Assembly: GCA_035319185.1 (NCBI GenBank)
Contig: DATHDF010000074.1
Coordinates: 124,001-188,000, forward strand
Direction: 5' to 3'
Length of the DNA stretch: 64,000 nucleotides
DNA from: Fen-1308 sp035319185
GTDB taxonomy: Bacteria; Nitrospirota; Thermodesulfovibrionia; Thermodesulfovibrionales; Dissulfurispiraceae
Shown here: one piece after another, positions 32,724-40,818 of the stretch
Position numbering within the stretch: position 1 is the first letter of the stretch
Layout of the letters: every line of letters begins with the position of its first letter
Notes under the pieces: generated by a model
Database searches by the model: none
The model's input: only the letters and a program-made list of their open reading frames with translations
What the model was told of the DNA's origin: nothing
Made by a program: the position numbers and the translations under genes

Positions 32724-34472
32724 TTATTGCCCTGCCGCCCTTATCGGCAAATCGATAGAAAAGGTCGAGCCACTGCCCTCTTCGCTCTCGATCGATATGT
32801 CGCCGCCAAGCCTTTGCACTATGCCATATGATATTGACAGACCCAGGCCCGTCCCTTTACCCTTGCCCTTCGTTGTATAAAACGGCTCAAAAATGCTCTT
32901 GACGGCATCTTTCGGAATCCCCTGGCCGTTGTCCTGGACTGATATCCTGACCATGTTCCGGTTCTTCACTTCAGAGGAAACAACTATCTTGCCGCCGTCC
33001 TTCACGGCGTCGATCGCATTGTTTATGATGTTCAGAAAAACCTGTTGCAGCTGTCCCTTGTCGGACACGATCCTCGGCAGGTCTTCCTTCAGTCTGGTTA
33101 CAAGCCCGATATTTCTGTACAGCACTTCTTTGTCCAGAAATTCGATGACCTCCTTGATGGTGTCATTGAGATCAATCTCCTCATGCTGGATATCCATCCT
33201 TCTCGCAAAACCCAGCAGCCGGTGGGTGATCGTCCGGCAGCGGTGAACGCTGTCGGAAATAGCCTTGATCAGGCCGATAAATTTATCCCTGTCGATAGGC
33301 GCATCCGTCATCTGCATAAGGTCTTTCATGAGCCCGGCCTTTTCGTTAATAATCGCAAGCGGATTGTTTATCTCATGCGCCACGCCCGCAGCAAGACGGC
33401 CTATCGAGGCCAGCCTGCCGGTATGATGGGTCTGGACTATCGCCTCCTCGCGCTCAAGCTCGGCCTCCCTTATCCAGTTCACGACCTTGACGGTTATCCT
33501 TATATTTGCAAATATGCCGAGTGAAATCAGAAGAAGAACGAGATAAATGGCCGCTATATCGCTTGCCAGAAGATTGACAAGGCTGGTCTGCGCCGTTGGT
33601 GCTACCATCACCCCCATGGTCCAGTCGGAGTTTTTTATCGTGGCATACCCGAAGATAAACGTAGTGCCTCCCTGCCGGACTTCGCTCAACGTAACCGCCT
33701 CTTTTGGACGAGGCACTTCAAGGTTGACGGTATCGAGCACATTGCCGTGATATCTGGACTGCGTCTGAAGTATCCCGACGCGGTTTACGATAAATGCGTC
33801 ATCCTTGCTCTTCAGGTTCACGGTCGATATGTAGCGGTTAAGGGTGGCCATGTCTATAGTTGCCCTGAGGATGCAGAACGTGCCTTTTTCAGGCAGCTCT
33901 TTTTTCACCGCGATTACGAAATGCGGAAATTTCCGATATCCCATAAATACGTCGCTGACGTATACTCCTCTAACCGCAACGGCATTGAACCAGTCCTGGT
34001 TGGAGTAATTCTTTCCGCGCAGGTCATACGGACCGGAATACGTCACCTGCACCCCTTTTGAATCAATAAGGCCCAAGTCTACCAGTTCTCCGAATTCCCG
34101 CTTGAAGTTGATGAAGATATCGTTCAGATACTTCCCGTCGGACAGCTGCCCGAAGGAATTCGACGACGCAAGAAACCTGAGCGCCGAAATACGCTCTTCT
34201 ATGAAGAAATCTATCGACTGTCTGGTGCTTTCGATATTACCTTTGAGCTGGTTGTTGAAATCTTCCCTCAGCGCGCCCTGAAGCCACACAGAGCCGATGA
34301 TGATGATGACGACAAGAGGGACGCCGGCAAGCGCGGCGATCAGAAAAAAGAGCCTGATCCTAAGGCTTTTATAGCGGTCCTGCGAAAGAGCGCTTTCGGA
34401 CTTCTCGTCCGGGCCGGACAGCGGGAGGATCTTGCTCAGGAATGCGAGTTTGCGTTTCGCCCAGTTAATCAA
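32724..34472 (-). CDS. Cache-domain sensor histidine kinase
   Basis: 582 aa. Membrane helix about 38-60, a double-Cache periplasmic domain about 65-290 (VYSDVFMGYRKFPHFVIAVKK, FCILRATIDMATLN and the VTYSGPYDLRGKNYSN segment), second helix about 300-322, then DHp with His366 (AHEINNPLAI) and a complete ATPase domain (INNAIDAVKDGG, DNGQGIP, GTGLGLSIS). Cache domains bind small molecules such as amino or carboxylic acids. It heads a three-gene set with a receiver and the degenerate kinase. Confidence 0.93.
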   Translation of the reverse strand: MINWAKRKLAFLSKILPLSGPDEKSESALSQDRYKSLRIRLFFLIAALAGVPLVVIIIIGSVWLQGALREDFNNQLKGNIESTRQSIDFFIEERISALRFLASSNSFGQLSDGKYLNDIFINFKREFGELVDLGLIDSKGVQVTYSGPYDLRGKNYSNQDWFNAVAVRGVYVSDVFMGYRKFPHFVIAVKKELPEKGTFCILRATIDMATLNRYISTVNLKSKDDAFIVNRVGILQTQSRYHGNVLDTVNLEVPRPKEAVTLSEVRQGGTTFIFGYATIKNSDWTMGVMVAPTAQTSLVNLLASDIAAIYLVLLLISLGIFANIRITVKVVNWIREAELEREEAIVQTHHTGRLASIGRLAAGVAHEINNPLAIINEKAGLMKDLMQMTDAPIDRDKFIGLIKAISDSVHRCRTITHRLLGFARRMDIQHEEIDLNDTIKEVIEFLDKEVLYRNIGLVTRLKEDLPRIVSDKGQLQQVFLNIINNAIDAVKDGGKIVVSSEVKNRNMVRISVQDNGQGIPKDAVKSIFEPFYTTKGKGKGTGLGLSISYGIVQRLGGDISIESEEGSGSTFSIDLPIRAAGQ

Positions 34473-34581
34473 AATCCTTGTCTCCTCCGCGGTGTGGAAA
34501 GTTTAATGCTCCGAAGAACAGAGCGCTTGCCGGCAGACGCTTTTGAGCAATTATACCATACTTAAATCTGCAGGTTTGGGG

Positions 34582-34587
34582 TATGAT
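34582..34587 (+). promoter_or_regulatory. -10 element very close to the start codon (possible leaderless mRNA)
   Basis: TATGAT ends nine bases before the ATG at 34596, which has no Shine-Dalgarno at the right spacing. The -35 is poor, so this is tentative. Confidence 0.35.
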
Positions 34588-34595
34588 AGTGATAA

Positions 34596-35747
34596 ATGAC
34601 AATCCGCAGGAAACTGGTCCTTATATTCGCTTTCTATGTCGCCCTGACGGCGGTGCTGGGTTCCCTGGTATTTACGGAATTGACGGCGCTGCACGAAAGC
34701 CTGAAATTATCAAACGGTCGCGATGCAGCAGACGGCAGGCCGGACATAATTGCTGCTCACGCGGCAATCGCCAATGCAAAGAACATGCTTGTGGCCGGCG
34801 CAGCGATAATACTCGTATCAGGAGCATTGGTAAGCGTATTTCTTGCAAGAAGCCTGGTTTTGCCGATAAGAAGGCTTCAGGACGCAGCGCGGAGAATGGC
34901 CCTGGGCGACCTTTCGGCAGAGATAGAAATATCGGGGGACTATGAAATCGCGTCCCTCTGCAAAAGCTTCAACAGTATGCAGATCATCCTTAAGAACGTA
35001 CTCGATTCCCTTGACGGAAGCCTCAAGGAACTGAAAGAAAAACAGTCCCAGCTCATAAATGCGGAGAAACTTGCGGCCATCGGCGTTTTCGCTTCCGGCG
35101 TCGCGCACGAAATTAACAACCCATTGACGTCGGTGCTGACATTTTCAAACCTCCTCCTTGAAAAGATGCCCGAAGACGATCCCCGCCACGAGATGCTAAG
35201 GATCATGTCCCGCGAAGCGGTGCGGGCCAGGGACATTGTTAAACAGCTGCTATCGTTTTCCAGGGATGCAGCCATAGATCCTGTAAGCCTGGATATCAAC
35301 GAGACTGTCAGAGAATCGCTGAAAATAGTGTCTCTGCAGGAGGCACTGCAGGGGATTTCGGTCGAGCTGAAGCTGGCAGAAGACCTGCCCGTCATTTACG
35401 CCGACCGGATACAGATCGAAGAAGTCCTGTGGAACATCATATCCAATGCAGCTCACGCCATCACCCCTCCGGGCGTTATCGGCATATCGACCGTCAGGAG
35501 CGATTCAGGAGTGGAAATAGCCATATCGGATACGGGCGAAGGGATACCGGAGGAATATCTCGACAAGATCTTCGACCCTTTCTTTTCAACGAAGGGGACT
35601 GCAGGCACGGGACTCGGCCTGGCCGTGAGTTATGATATTATAAACAAGCATGGTGGGATCATAGATGTTGCCAGCAAAGTCGATGAAGGGACCACATTCA
35701 CCATAAAGCTGCCGGCCAATGAACGGGACCAGGGCATTAGTAGTTGA
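34596..35747 (+). CDS. HAMP-domain sensor histidine kinase of an NtrC-type pair
   Basis: 383 aa. Two membrane helices (about 8-28 and 66-88) flank only about 35 periplasmic residues, then HAMP (about 90-145), a coiled coil, DHp with His171 (VAHEINNPLTSVL) and a full ATPase domain (ISNAAHAITPPG, DTGEGIP, GTGLGLAVS). It overlaps the downstream sigma-54 activator by 29 bp. The kinase core is strikingly like that of 60567-62273. The small periplasmic part suggests sensing in the membrane. Confidence 0.93.
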   Translation: MTIRRKLVLIFAFYVALTAVLGSLVFTELTALHESLKLSNGRDAADGRPDIIAAHAAIANAKNMLVAGAAIILVSGALVSVFLARSLVLPIRRLQDAARRMALGDLSAEIEISGDYEIASLCKSFNSMQIILKNVLDSLDGSLKELKEKQSQLINAEKLAAIGVFASGVAHEINNPLTSVLTFSNLLLEKMPEDDPRHEMLRIMSREAVRARDIVKQLLSFSRDAAIDPVSLDINETVRESLKIVSLQEALQGISVELKLAEDLPVIYADRIQIEEVLWNIISNAAHAITPPGVIGISTVRSDSGVEIAISDTGEGIPEEYLDKIFDPFFSTKGTAGTGLGLAVSYDIINKHGGIIDVASKVDEGTTFTIKLPANERDQGISS

Positions 35748-37110
35748 CGACGAAGCCAGCATCTGCCAGGCTGTAAGGGCCATACTCGAATCCGAGGGCA
35801 TTGCGGTACGGACCACGCTCAGCAGCCCTGAGGCATTTGAACTGATAATGAGAGAAAAGTTCGACCTCATCATCTCGGACCTGAAAATGCCCGGAATGAG
35901 CGGTATCGAGCTTTTCGAAAAGACCAGAAGCTTCTCTCCGGACAGTATCTTTATCATAATCACCGCTTACGGCACAATCAGGTCTGCAGTCGGCGCAGTA
36001 AAAAAAGGGATTTATGATTATATCCCCAAGCCGTTCACACCAGATGAAGTCAGGGCTCCGGTGAGGAAAGCACTTGAAAAGCTGACCGCTGAAAGGGAAA
36101 GCGCGGCCATGGCCGGCCGGCATGCTGAAAGGTATTCCTTTCAGAGCATGATCGGCAACAGCGCTGAGATACACGAGCTTTTCAGGATAATGCGACATGC
36201 CGCATCCAGCGACAGCAATGTCCTGCTGACCGGAGAGAGCGGCAGCGGAAAGGAACTTGTTGCGCGGGCTATTCACAGTAACAGCGTGAGGGCGAGAAAA
36301 AAGTTCATTACCGTCAATTGTGGGGCTATACCGGAAGGCTTGCTGGAATCGGAGCTGTTCGGCTATGTCAGGGGCGCATTCAGCGGCGCGGTGTCCGACA
36401 AGAAAGGCCTCATCGAAGAGGCAGACAAAGGGACCCTCTTTCTGGACGAAATAGGCGAAATGGCAATGACCCTTCAGGTGAAGCTGCTGCGCCTGCTTCA
36501 GGATGGCGAGTTTTTCAGGCTTGGAGATACAACGTCTCGAAGAGTAAACATGCGGATTATCGCAGCAACAAACAAAGATCTGAAAAAGGCCATAATCGAA
36601 AGACAGTTTCGTGAAGACCTGTATTACCGCCTGAATGTGATACCGATCGAGTTGCCTCCGCTCAGAAAAAGAAAAGGCGACATCCCGCTGCTGGCCAATC
36701 ACTTTCTGCAGAAGCACGCAGGAAAAGGGCAGGGAAAGACAGTCAGCGGATTTTCCAGAGAGGCATTGCAGATACTGGTTAACTACGATTTTCCGGGTAA
36801 TATCCGGGAGCTGGAGAATGCAGTCGAGTATGCGATTGCGTTCAGCCGGAGCGACCTTATCGAAAAGGAGGATCTGCCGGACTACATTATGAACGTCGGC
36901 GGGACCGGCAAAGAGAAGAGGCCGCTGTCTTCCGTCCCGCTGCGGGAGGCGAAATTCCAGTTTGAAAAAGAGGTCATAATCAGCGCACTGTTGAAGTCGG
37001 GCGGCAATGTCTCAGAGGCTGCGCGTCACCTTAACATCCACAGACAAAACCTGCAGCAAAAAATAAGACTCCTGGGCATCGATCCGGACAGCCTTTTCAG
37101 CAGAAAATAA
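35719..37110 (+). CDS. NtrC-family sigma-54 response regulator
   Basis: 463 aa. Receiver (Asp54), AAA+ domain with Walker A GESGSGKE (172-179), sigma-54 contact loop GAFSGA (219-224, a conservative variant of GAFTGA), Walker B LFLDE (240-244), sensor FREDLYYRLNVIPIELPPLR, and a Fis-type HTH (SEAARHLNIHRQNLQQKI). It should activate sigma-54 promoters after phosphorylation by the overlapping kinase. A sigma-54 promoter is 144 bp past its stop. Confidence 0.95.
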   Translation: MNGTRALVVDDEASICQAVRAILESEGIAVRTTLSSPEAFELIMREKFDLIISDLKMPGMSGIELFEKTRSFSPDSIFIIITAYGTIRSAVGAVKKGIYDYIPKPFTPDEVRAPVRKALEKLTAERESAAMAGRHAERYSFQSMIGNSAEIHELFRIMRHAASSDSNVLLTGESGSGKELVARAIHSNSVRARKKFITVNCGAIPEGLLESELFGYVRGAFSGAVSDKKGLIEEADKGTLFLDEIGEMAMTLQVKLLRLLQDGEFFRLGDTTSRRVNMRIIAATNKDLKKAIIERQFREDLYYRLNVIPIELPPLRKRKGDIPLLANHFLQKHAGKGQGKTVSGFSREALQILVNYDFPGNIRELENAVEYAIAFSRSDLIEKEDLPDYIMNVGGTGKEKRPLSSVPLREAKFQFEKEVIISALLKSGGNVSEAARHLNIHRQNLQQKIRLLGIDPDSLFSRK

Positions 37111-37252
37111 TCCGAACCTGCACTTGAAGCTGCTATCCACCGTTCCGGTCATTTACGCCTTCCCGATTTTGCAGCATCATATTAATGCATCATGTATGCA
37201 GCGATTTTACTGCAATATTTTCTTATCACATTGTTTTTTTGGTAATTTTTTA

Positions 37253-37268
37253 TGGCACGAAAACTGCA
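37253..37268 (+). promoter_or_regulatory. Sigma-54 promoter of the usp-TSUP operon
   Basis: TGGCACG, AAAA, CTGCA: GG at 37254-37255 and GC at 37266-37267 with exactly 10 bases between, as required for sigma-54. The universal stress gene starts at 37306. Upstream (37169-37215) lie TGCA-containing dyads, for example TGCAT-N5-ATGCA at 37186-37200, and TTGCAG/CTGCAA arms further out, possible activator sites. Confidence 0.75.
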
Positions 37269-37305
37269 AATATTATTTCAATTGCAACTTATTGCTCCAT
37301 AAAGT

Positions 37306-37761
37306 ATGATTTCGGGGGAAATTTTGGACATTCAAACTTCAACGGCGCCGGCTGCCATAATATTGGCGCCAATGGACGACCGGGAGATGACCGGGGCCGT
37401 CATCAAACAGATCGCCGCAGAAGCCCTCGCAACGTCATCCAGGGTGCTGTTGCTGGGCGTCGTGCCGATCCATCTTTACAGCTCTTCCGAGGAAACCGAG
37501 TTGGACCATGTCAAGAAGGCCACACTCAGCGCAGTCGACCTTGCGACATCACGTCTTCGAGAACTGGGAATACAGGCCGAGGGAGTTATCAAGATGGGCT
37601 ACCCCGATGAAGAGATAATAAAGGCCGCTGAAGAAAGCCATGTTTCGATGATAGTGATCTCGTGCTCGGCAGATCGGTATTCAGAGTTGAGCAAGGCGGC
37701 AAGCATCATACTTGACGAGATAAAACAGGTGAAGATCCCAATTTTGTATGTGCCGGCGTAG
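37306..37761 (+). CDS. Universal stress protein
   Basis: 151 aa UspA fold. A short N-terminal extension precedes IILAPMDDREMTGAVIKQIAAEAL. LLLGVVP, a GIQAEGVIKMGYPDEEIIKAAEE middle and VSMIVISCSADRYSELSKAASIILDEI follow, but the usual G-x2-G-x9-G(S/T) ATP loop is not clearly present (SCSADRYSEL), so it may not bind ATP. It is the first gene after the sigma-54 promoter and lies 47 bp before the TSUP gene. Confidence 0.85.
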   Translation: MISGEILDIQTSTAPAAIILAPMDDREMTGAVIKQIAAEALATSSRVLLLGVVPIHLYSSSEETELDHVKKATLSAVDLATSRLRELGIQAEGVIKMGYPDEEIIKAAEESHVSMIVISCSADRYSELSKAASIILDEIKQVKIPILYVPA

Positions 37762-37808
37762 CATATCAGCGTTTACATAAATATTAATAAGGAGGTTGTA
37801 TCGCAATC

Positions 37809-38837
37809 ATGGAAAATGATGTTTCAGCAGTGCCAAAAAATGGTTTCGCAGGCTTTGACCGGAAGCTTCGAAAATCCCGGACGGCAATGGTCTGCCTCTG
37901 CGCGCTAGTACTGACGGTGTTCATGCTTCTTTCTATGGCGTTCGCTTCGCCTGAGGCTGTGCAGGCTGCCGAAGGAGGAGCTAAATCAGCTATGCCGTGG
38001 TGGGCTTGGCCGCTTATTCTTTTTGTTGTCACATTTTTGCTCGGCATAGTTGCAGTCTTAGGCGGGGTCGGAGGAGGCGTACTCTTCGTTCCGATCATTG
38101 GAGGTTTTTTCCCGTTTCATCTCGACTTCGTCAGAGGCGCGGGACTTCTCGTCGCCCTCGCAGGTGCCCTTGCCGCAGGCCCCGGTCTTCTCAAGAAGGG
38201 CATGGCCGACCTCAGGCTCGCCCTGCCAGTCGGTCTCATAGCATCGGCCTGCGCCATCGTCGGAGCCATGATAGGCTTGGCCCTGCCGACGAATGTCGTC
38301 CAGACCTCCCTCGGAGCCACGATTCTGGGAATAGTCCTCATCATGCTCATGGCGAAGAAATCCGAATATCCCGATGTCAAGCAGGCGGATGCCCTTTCGA
38401 CCGCACTCAGGATAAACGGCATCTACCATGAGCCGTCGAGCGGTCAAAACGTAAACTGGAAGGTCCACCGCACCCCTCAGGGTCTCGCAACCTTCATCAT
38501 CATAGGCGTAATGGCAGGCATGTTCGGCCTCGGTGCCGGATGGGCCAACGTCCCCGTACTGAACCTCATGATGGGGGCGCCCCTGAAGGTCTCTGTCGCG
38601 ACGTCCAAATTCCTTCTTTCGATAACCGATACGTCTGCGGCCTGGATATATGTTAACAACGGGGCCGTTCTTCCGATGATCGTCGTACCTTCCATCATCG
38701 GGATCATGCTCGGCTCCATCGTCGGGGTTCGTATACTTGCAAAGACAAAACCTGCCGCAGTAAGGTATATCGTAATAGTCATGCTTCTCTTCGCGGGCCT
38801 CAGGGCATTGCTTAAGGGCCTGGGAATATGGACATAG
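37809..38837 (+). CDS. TauE/SafE (TSUP)-family anion transporter
   Basis: 342 aa. An N-terminal cytoplasmic stretch and one hydrophobic segment ending AFASPEAVQAAEG precede the TSUP core. Motifs are VLGGVGGGVLFVPIIGGFFPF and its repeat FGLGAGWANVPVLNLMMGAPLKVSVATS. About eight membrane helices. TSUP proteins export or import sulfite, sulfoacetate, taurine-derived and other anions. A DUF1634 membrane gene follows 15 bp later, a usual TSUP partner. The operon likely depends on sigma-54. Confidence 0.9.
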   Translation: MENDVSAVPKNGFAGFDRKLRKSRTAMVCLCALVLTVFMLLSMAFASPEAVQAAEGGAKSAMPWWAWPLILFVVTFLLGIVAVLGGVGGGVLFVPIIGGFFPFHLDFVRGAGLLVALAGALAAGPGLLKKGMADLRLALPVGLIASACAIVGAMIGLALPTNVVQTSLGATILGIVLIMLMAKKSEYPDVKQADALSTALRINGIYHEPSSGQNVNWKVHRTPQGLATFIIIGVMAGMFGLGAGWANVPVLNLMMGAPLKVSVATSKFLLSITDTSAAWIYVNNGAVLPMIVVPSIIGIMLGSIVGVRILAKTKPAAVRYIVIVMLLFAGLRALLKGLGIWT

Positions 38838-38852
38838 GACAAGGAGAATACA

Positions 38853-39269
38853 ATGGCTGACAAACTGAAAGCAACCGAAGAACAGCTGGCTTACGCATTA
38901 CTTCTGGATAAGGGCATGAAGCTCGGCCTTCTCATGCTGATCATAACCTTCTCCATCTATCTTACGGGGTTTCTCACTCCTCATGTGCCTGTGGACGATC
39001 TTCCCAAATACTGGAGCATGCCTGTCCACAAATACCTCGAAAGCGCCAATATACATCCGGGATGGGCCTGGCTCTACATGCTCGACAAGGGGGATTTCCT
39101 CAACTTCACCGGGATAGCCTTCCTGGCTGCCGTCACCCTGATCTGCTTCGCGAGGATCGTGCCCATCCTCTTCAGGAACAAGGACTCCGTATACGGCATA
39201 ATTGCGATACTGGAACTGCTTGTGCTCGCCCTCGCTGCTTCGGGGCTGCTTAAAACAGGCGGTCACTGA
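38853..39269 (+). CDS. DUF1634-like membrane protein
   Basis: 138 aa with three membrane helices (about 24-45, 87-108, 116-134) and a conserved-looking loop with PKYWSMPVHKYLES, GWAWLYMLDKGDFLNFTGIAF. It resembles DUF1634 proteins that follow TSUP genes in anaerobes. Probably a transporter partner. It lies 15 bp after the TSUP gene. Confidence 0.8.
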   Translation: MADKLKATEEQLAYALLLDKGMKLGLLMLIITFSIYLTGFLTPHVPVDDLPKYWSMPVHKYLESANIHPGWAWLYMLDKGDFLNFTGIAFLAAVTLICFARIVPILFRNKDSVYGIIAILELLVLALAASGLLKTGGH

Positions 39270-39343
39270 GCTTCAAGATTACGATTAACATTTTCCTTGA
39301 AATATTTTAATATTAAAGTAACCAGGGCATAAAGGAGGCAATC

Positions 39344-39802
39344 GTGAAAAGGAATAAGGATATAAAGGTACTTTTGGTTGATGACGAAGAGGCATTCGTA
39401 AACACGCTTGCTCAGCGTTTGAAGATGAGGGAGCTCAAGGTCGACACGGTCTATGACGGCGAGCAGGCCCTGAGTGCGGTCAAGTCTCAGGAGCCCGATG
39501 TAATGGTTCTCGACCTGAAAATGCCGGGCCTGCACGGAATGGACGTGCTAAGGGAGATACGCAAGGCGTACCCAAACATGCAGGTCATAATACTCACAGG
39601 ACACGGAACCGACAAGGATGAGGAAGAGGCCCGGAGATTGGGCGGCTTCGACTTCCTGAGAAAGCCCGCCGATATCGAGACCCTCGTCGGAAAGATCAAG
39701 GAAGCTTACGCCGAGAAACTCGAAAGGGCCATGACCGCGATCGCATTTGCAGAGGAAGGCGAATTCGAGACAGCAAGAAAGATAATCAAGGAAGAGGAAT
39801 AA
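39344..39802 (+). CDS. Single-domain response regulator with C-terminal helix
   Basis: 152 aa. Receiver (DD at 14-15, Asp57 in VMVLDLKMPG, ILTGHGT, RKPADIE), followed by an extra helical tail of about 25 residues (ERAMTAIAFAEEGEFETARK). It belongs to the same subgroup as the receivers at 32339 and 39815. It follows the TSUP-DUF1634 genes and is 12 bp before the next receiver. Confidence 0.92.
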   Translation: MKRNKDIKVLLVDDEEAFVNTLAQRLKMRELKVDTVYDGEQALSAVKSQEPDVMVLDLKMPGLHGMDVLREIRKAYPNMQVIILTGHGTDKDEEEARRLGGFDFLRKPADIETLVGKIKEAYAEKLERAMTAIAFAEEGEFETARKIIKEEE

Positions 39803-39814
39803 CGGCTTAACGCA

Positions 39815-40201
39815 ATGGCGGATCAGCTGAAAGCAAGGGTCCTGTTGGTGGATGACGAGGCCAGGTTCGTCGAGATACTGGCCGAACGTCTGCAGATGCG
39901 CGGCGTTACAGCCGATTCGGCTACAAGCGGGGAGGAGGCGTTAAAACTCGTTAAAGAACGGGATTACGACGCCGTCCTCCTCGACCTCAACATGCCGGGC
40001 ATGGACGGCACAGACACATTACGCGAAATTAAGAAGGTCAAGCCCTCATCACAGGTCATTATTCTAACCGGTCAGGGAAGCATCAAGGCTACGGTTGAAG
40101 TCATGAAAGAGGGTGCAATGGACTTCATGGAAAAACCGGTGGACATCAATAAGCTGATTGACAAACTGAAAGAAGCCGTCTTCAAACAGGGCGGGCGTTA
40201 A
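39815..40201 (+). CDS. Single-domain response regulator
   Basis: 128 aa receiver with DD at 13-14, Asp57 (VLLDLNMPG), Thr in ILTGQGS and Lys in EKPVDINK. Second of two tandem receivers after the TSUP genes. It ends 2 bp from the convergent CBS gene. Confidence 0.93.
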   Translation: MADQLKARVLLVDDEARFVEILAERLQMRGVTADSATSGEEALKLVKERDYDAVLLDLNMPGMDGTDTLREIKKVKPSSQVIILTGQGSIKATVEVMKEGAMDFMEKPVDINKLIDKLKEAVFKQGGR

Positions 40202-40203
40202 AC

Positions 40204-40719
40204 TCAATCACCTATAACTGCATCGGCCAGGGATTCGAAGACCTCCGACATCCTGACGATCCCCAGCAACTTCTTCTTGCCTTCCAGGACCGGCAACATC
40301 TGCAGGTTGTATCTCAGCATCATAAAGGCGGCCTCCCCTATATCAGCATCCGGACCGATGAAATGCTTTACGGTCGACATAGTCTCGCTGACAGGCCGCT
40401 CAGCCTTGTTCCTGGCTTCAGCGCCGAACTGCTCTCCCCACAATGACCCGTTTCCCGCATTCTCAGTCAGCTCAGACGTCACTGGGGAATTGGTTGCCGC
40501 CATTTCCGGGCCCAGCCCGCTGAGCAGATCGTTTCGTCCAAGTGTTCCAATGAGGTTATATTTTTCATCGAAGACAAGTATAACCTCGGGCTCGGGGTGC
40601 TCTCGGCCGGAGAAGGCCATCTTCATCAGCTGCACTGCCTGCCCGATCGTGAACCAGTACGGCACATGCGGATAATCGAAGATATTGACCATAAGCTCGC
40701 CGACTTTCTTTGCCGCCAT
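40204..40719 (-). CDS. CBS-domain pair protein
   Basis: 171 aa from the ATG preceded by GGAGGGG. Two CBS modules: about 5-70 (KVGELMVNIFDYPHVPYWFT, VILVFDEKYNLIGTLGRNDLL) and about 110-170 (RPVSETMSTVKHFIGPDADIGEAAFMML, QMLPVLEGKKKLLGIVRMSEVF). CBS pairs bind adenosyl ligands. The linker between them is about 40 residues. It is divergent from the PEP-synthase-like gene. Confidence 0.9.
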   Translation of the reverse strand: MAAKKVGELMVNIFDYPHVPYWFTIGQAVQLMKMAFSGREHPEPEVILVFDEKYNLIGTLGRNDLLSGLGPEMAATNSPVTSELTENAGNGSLWGEQFGAEARNKAERPVSETMSTVKHFIGPDADIGEAAFMMLRYNLQMLPVLEGKKKLLGIVRMSEVFESLADAVIGD

Positions 40720-40807
40720 AAATTGCCCCTCCGCCATTCAGTTTTTTCCAGAAAGCTCCACTTATTATCTGCAATAATATCCGCCGCGTCAACCTATTTT
40801 CAAATGT

Positions 40808-40813
40808 TATAAT
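40808..40813 (+). promoter_or_regulatory. Extended -10 next to the start codon (possible leaderless mRNA)
   Basis: TGTTATAAT (40805-40813) contains a perfect TATAAT and an extended TGn. The ATG at 40819 is only five bases past it, so transcription would begin at or next to the ATG. No Shine-Dalgarno is present. Confidence 0.5.
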
Positions 40814-40818
40814 TGTGT

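Noticed and set aside
35737..36717. 326-codon minus-strand frame
   Set aside because: Antisense to the sigma-54 regulator whose AAA+ motifs are intact; no ribosome site and no recognisable domain.
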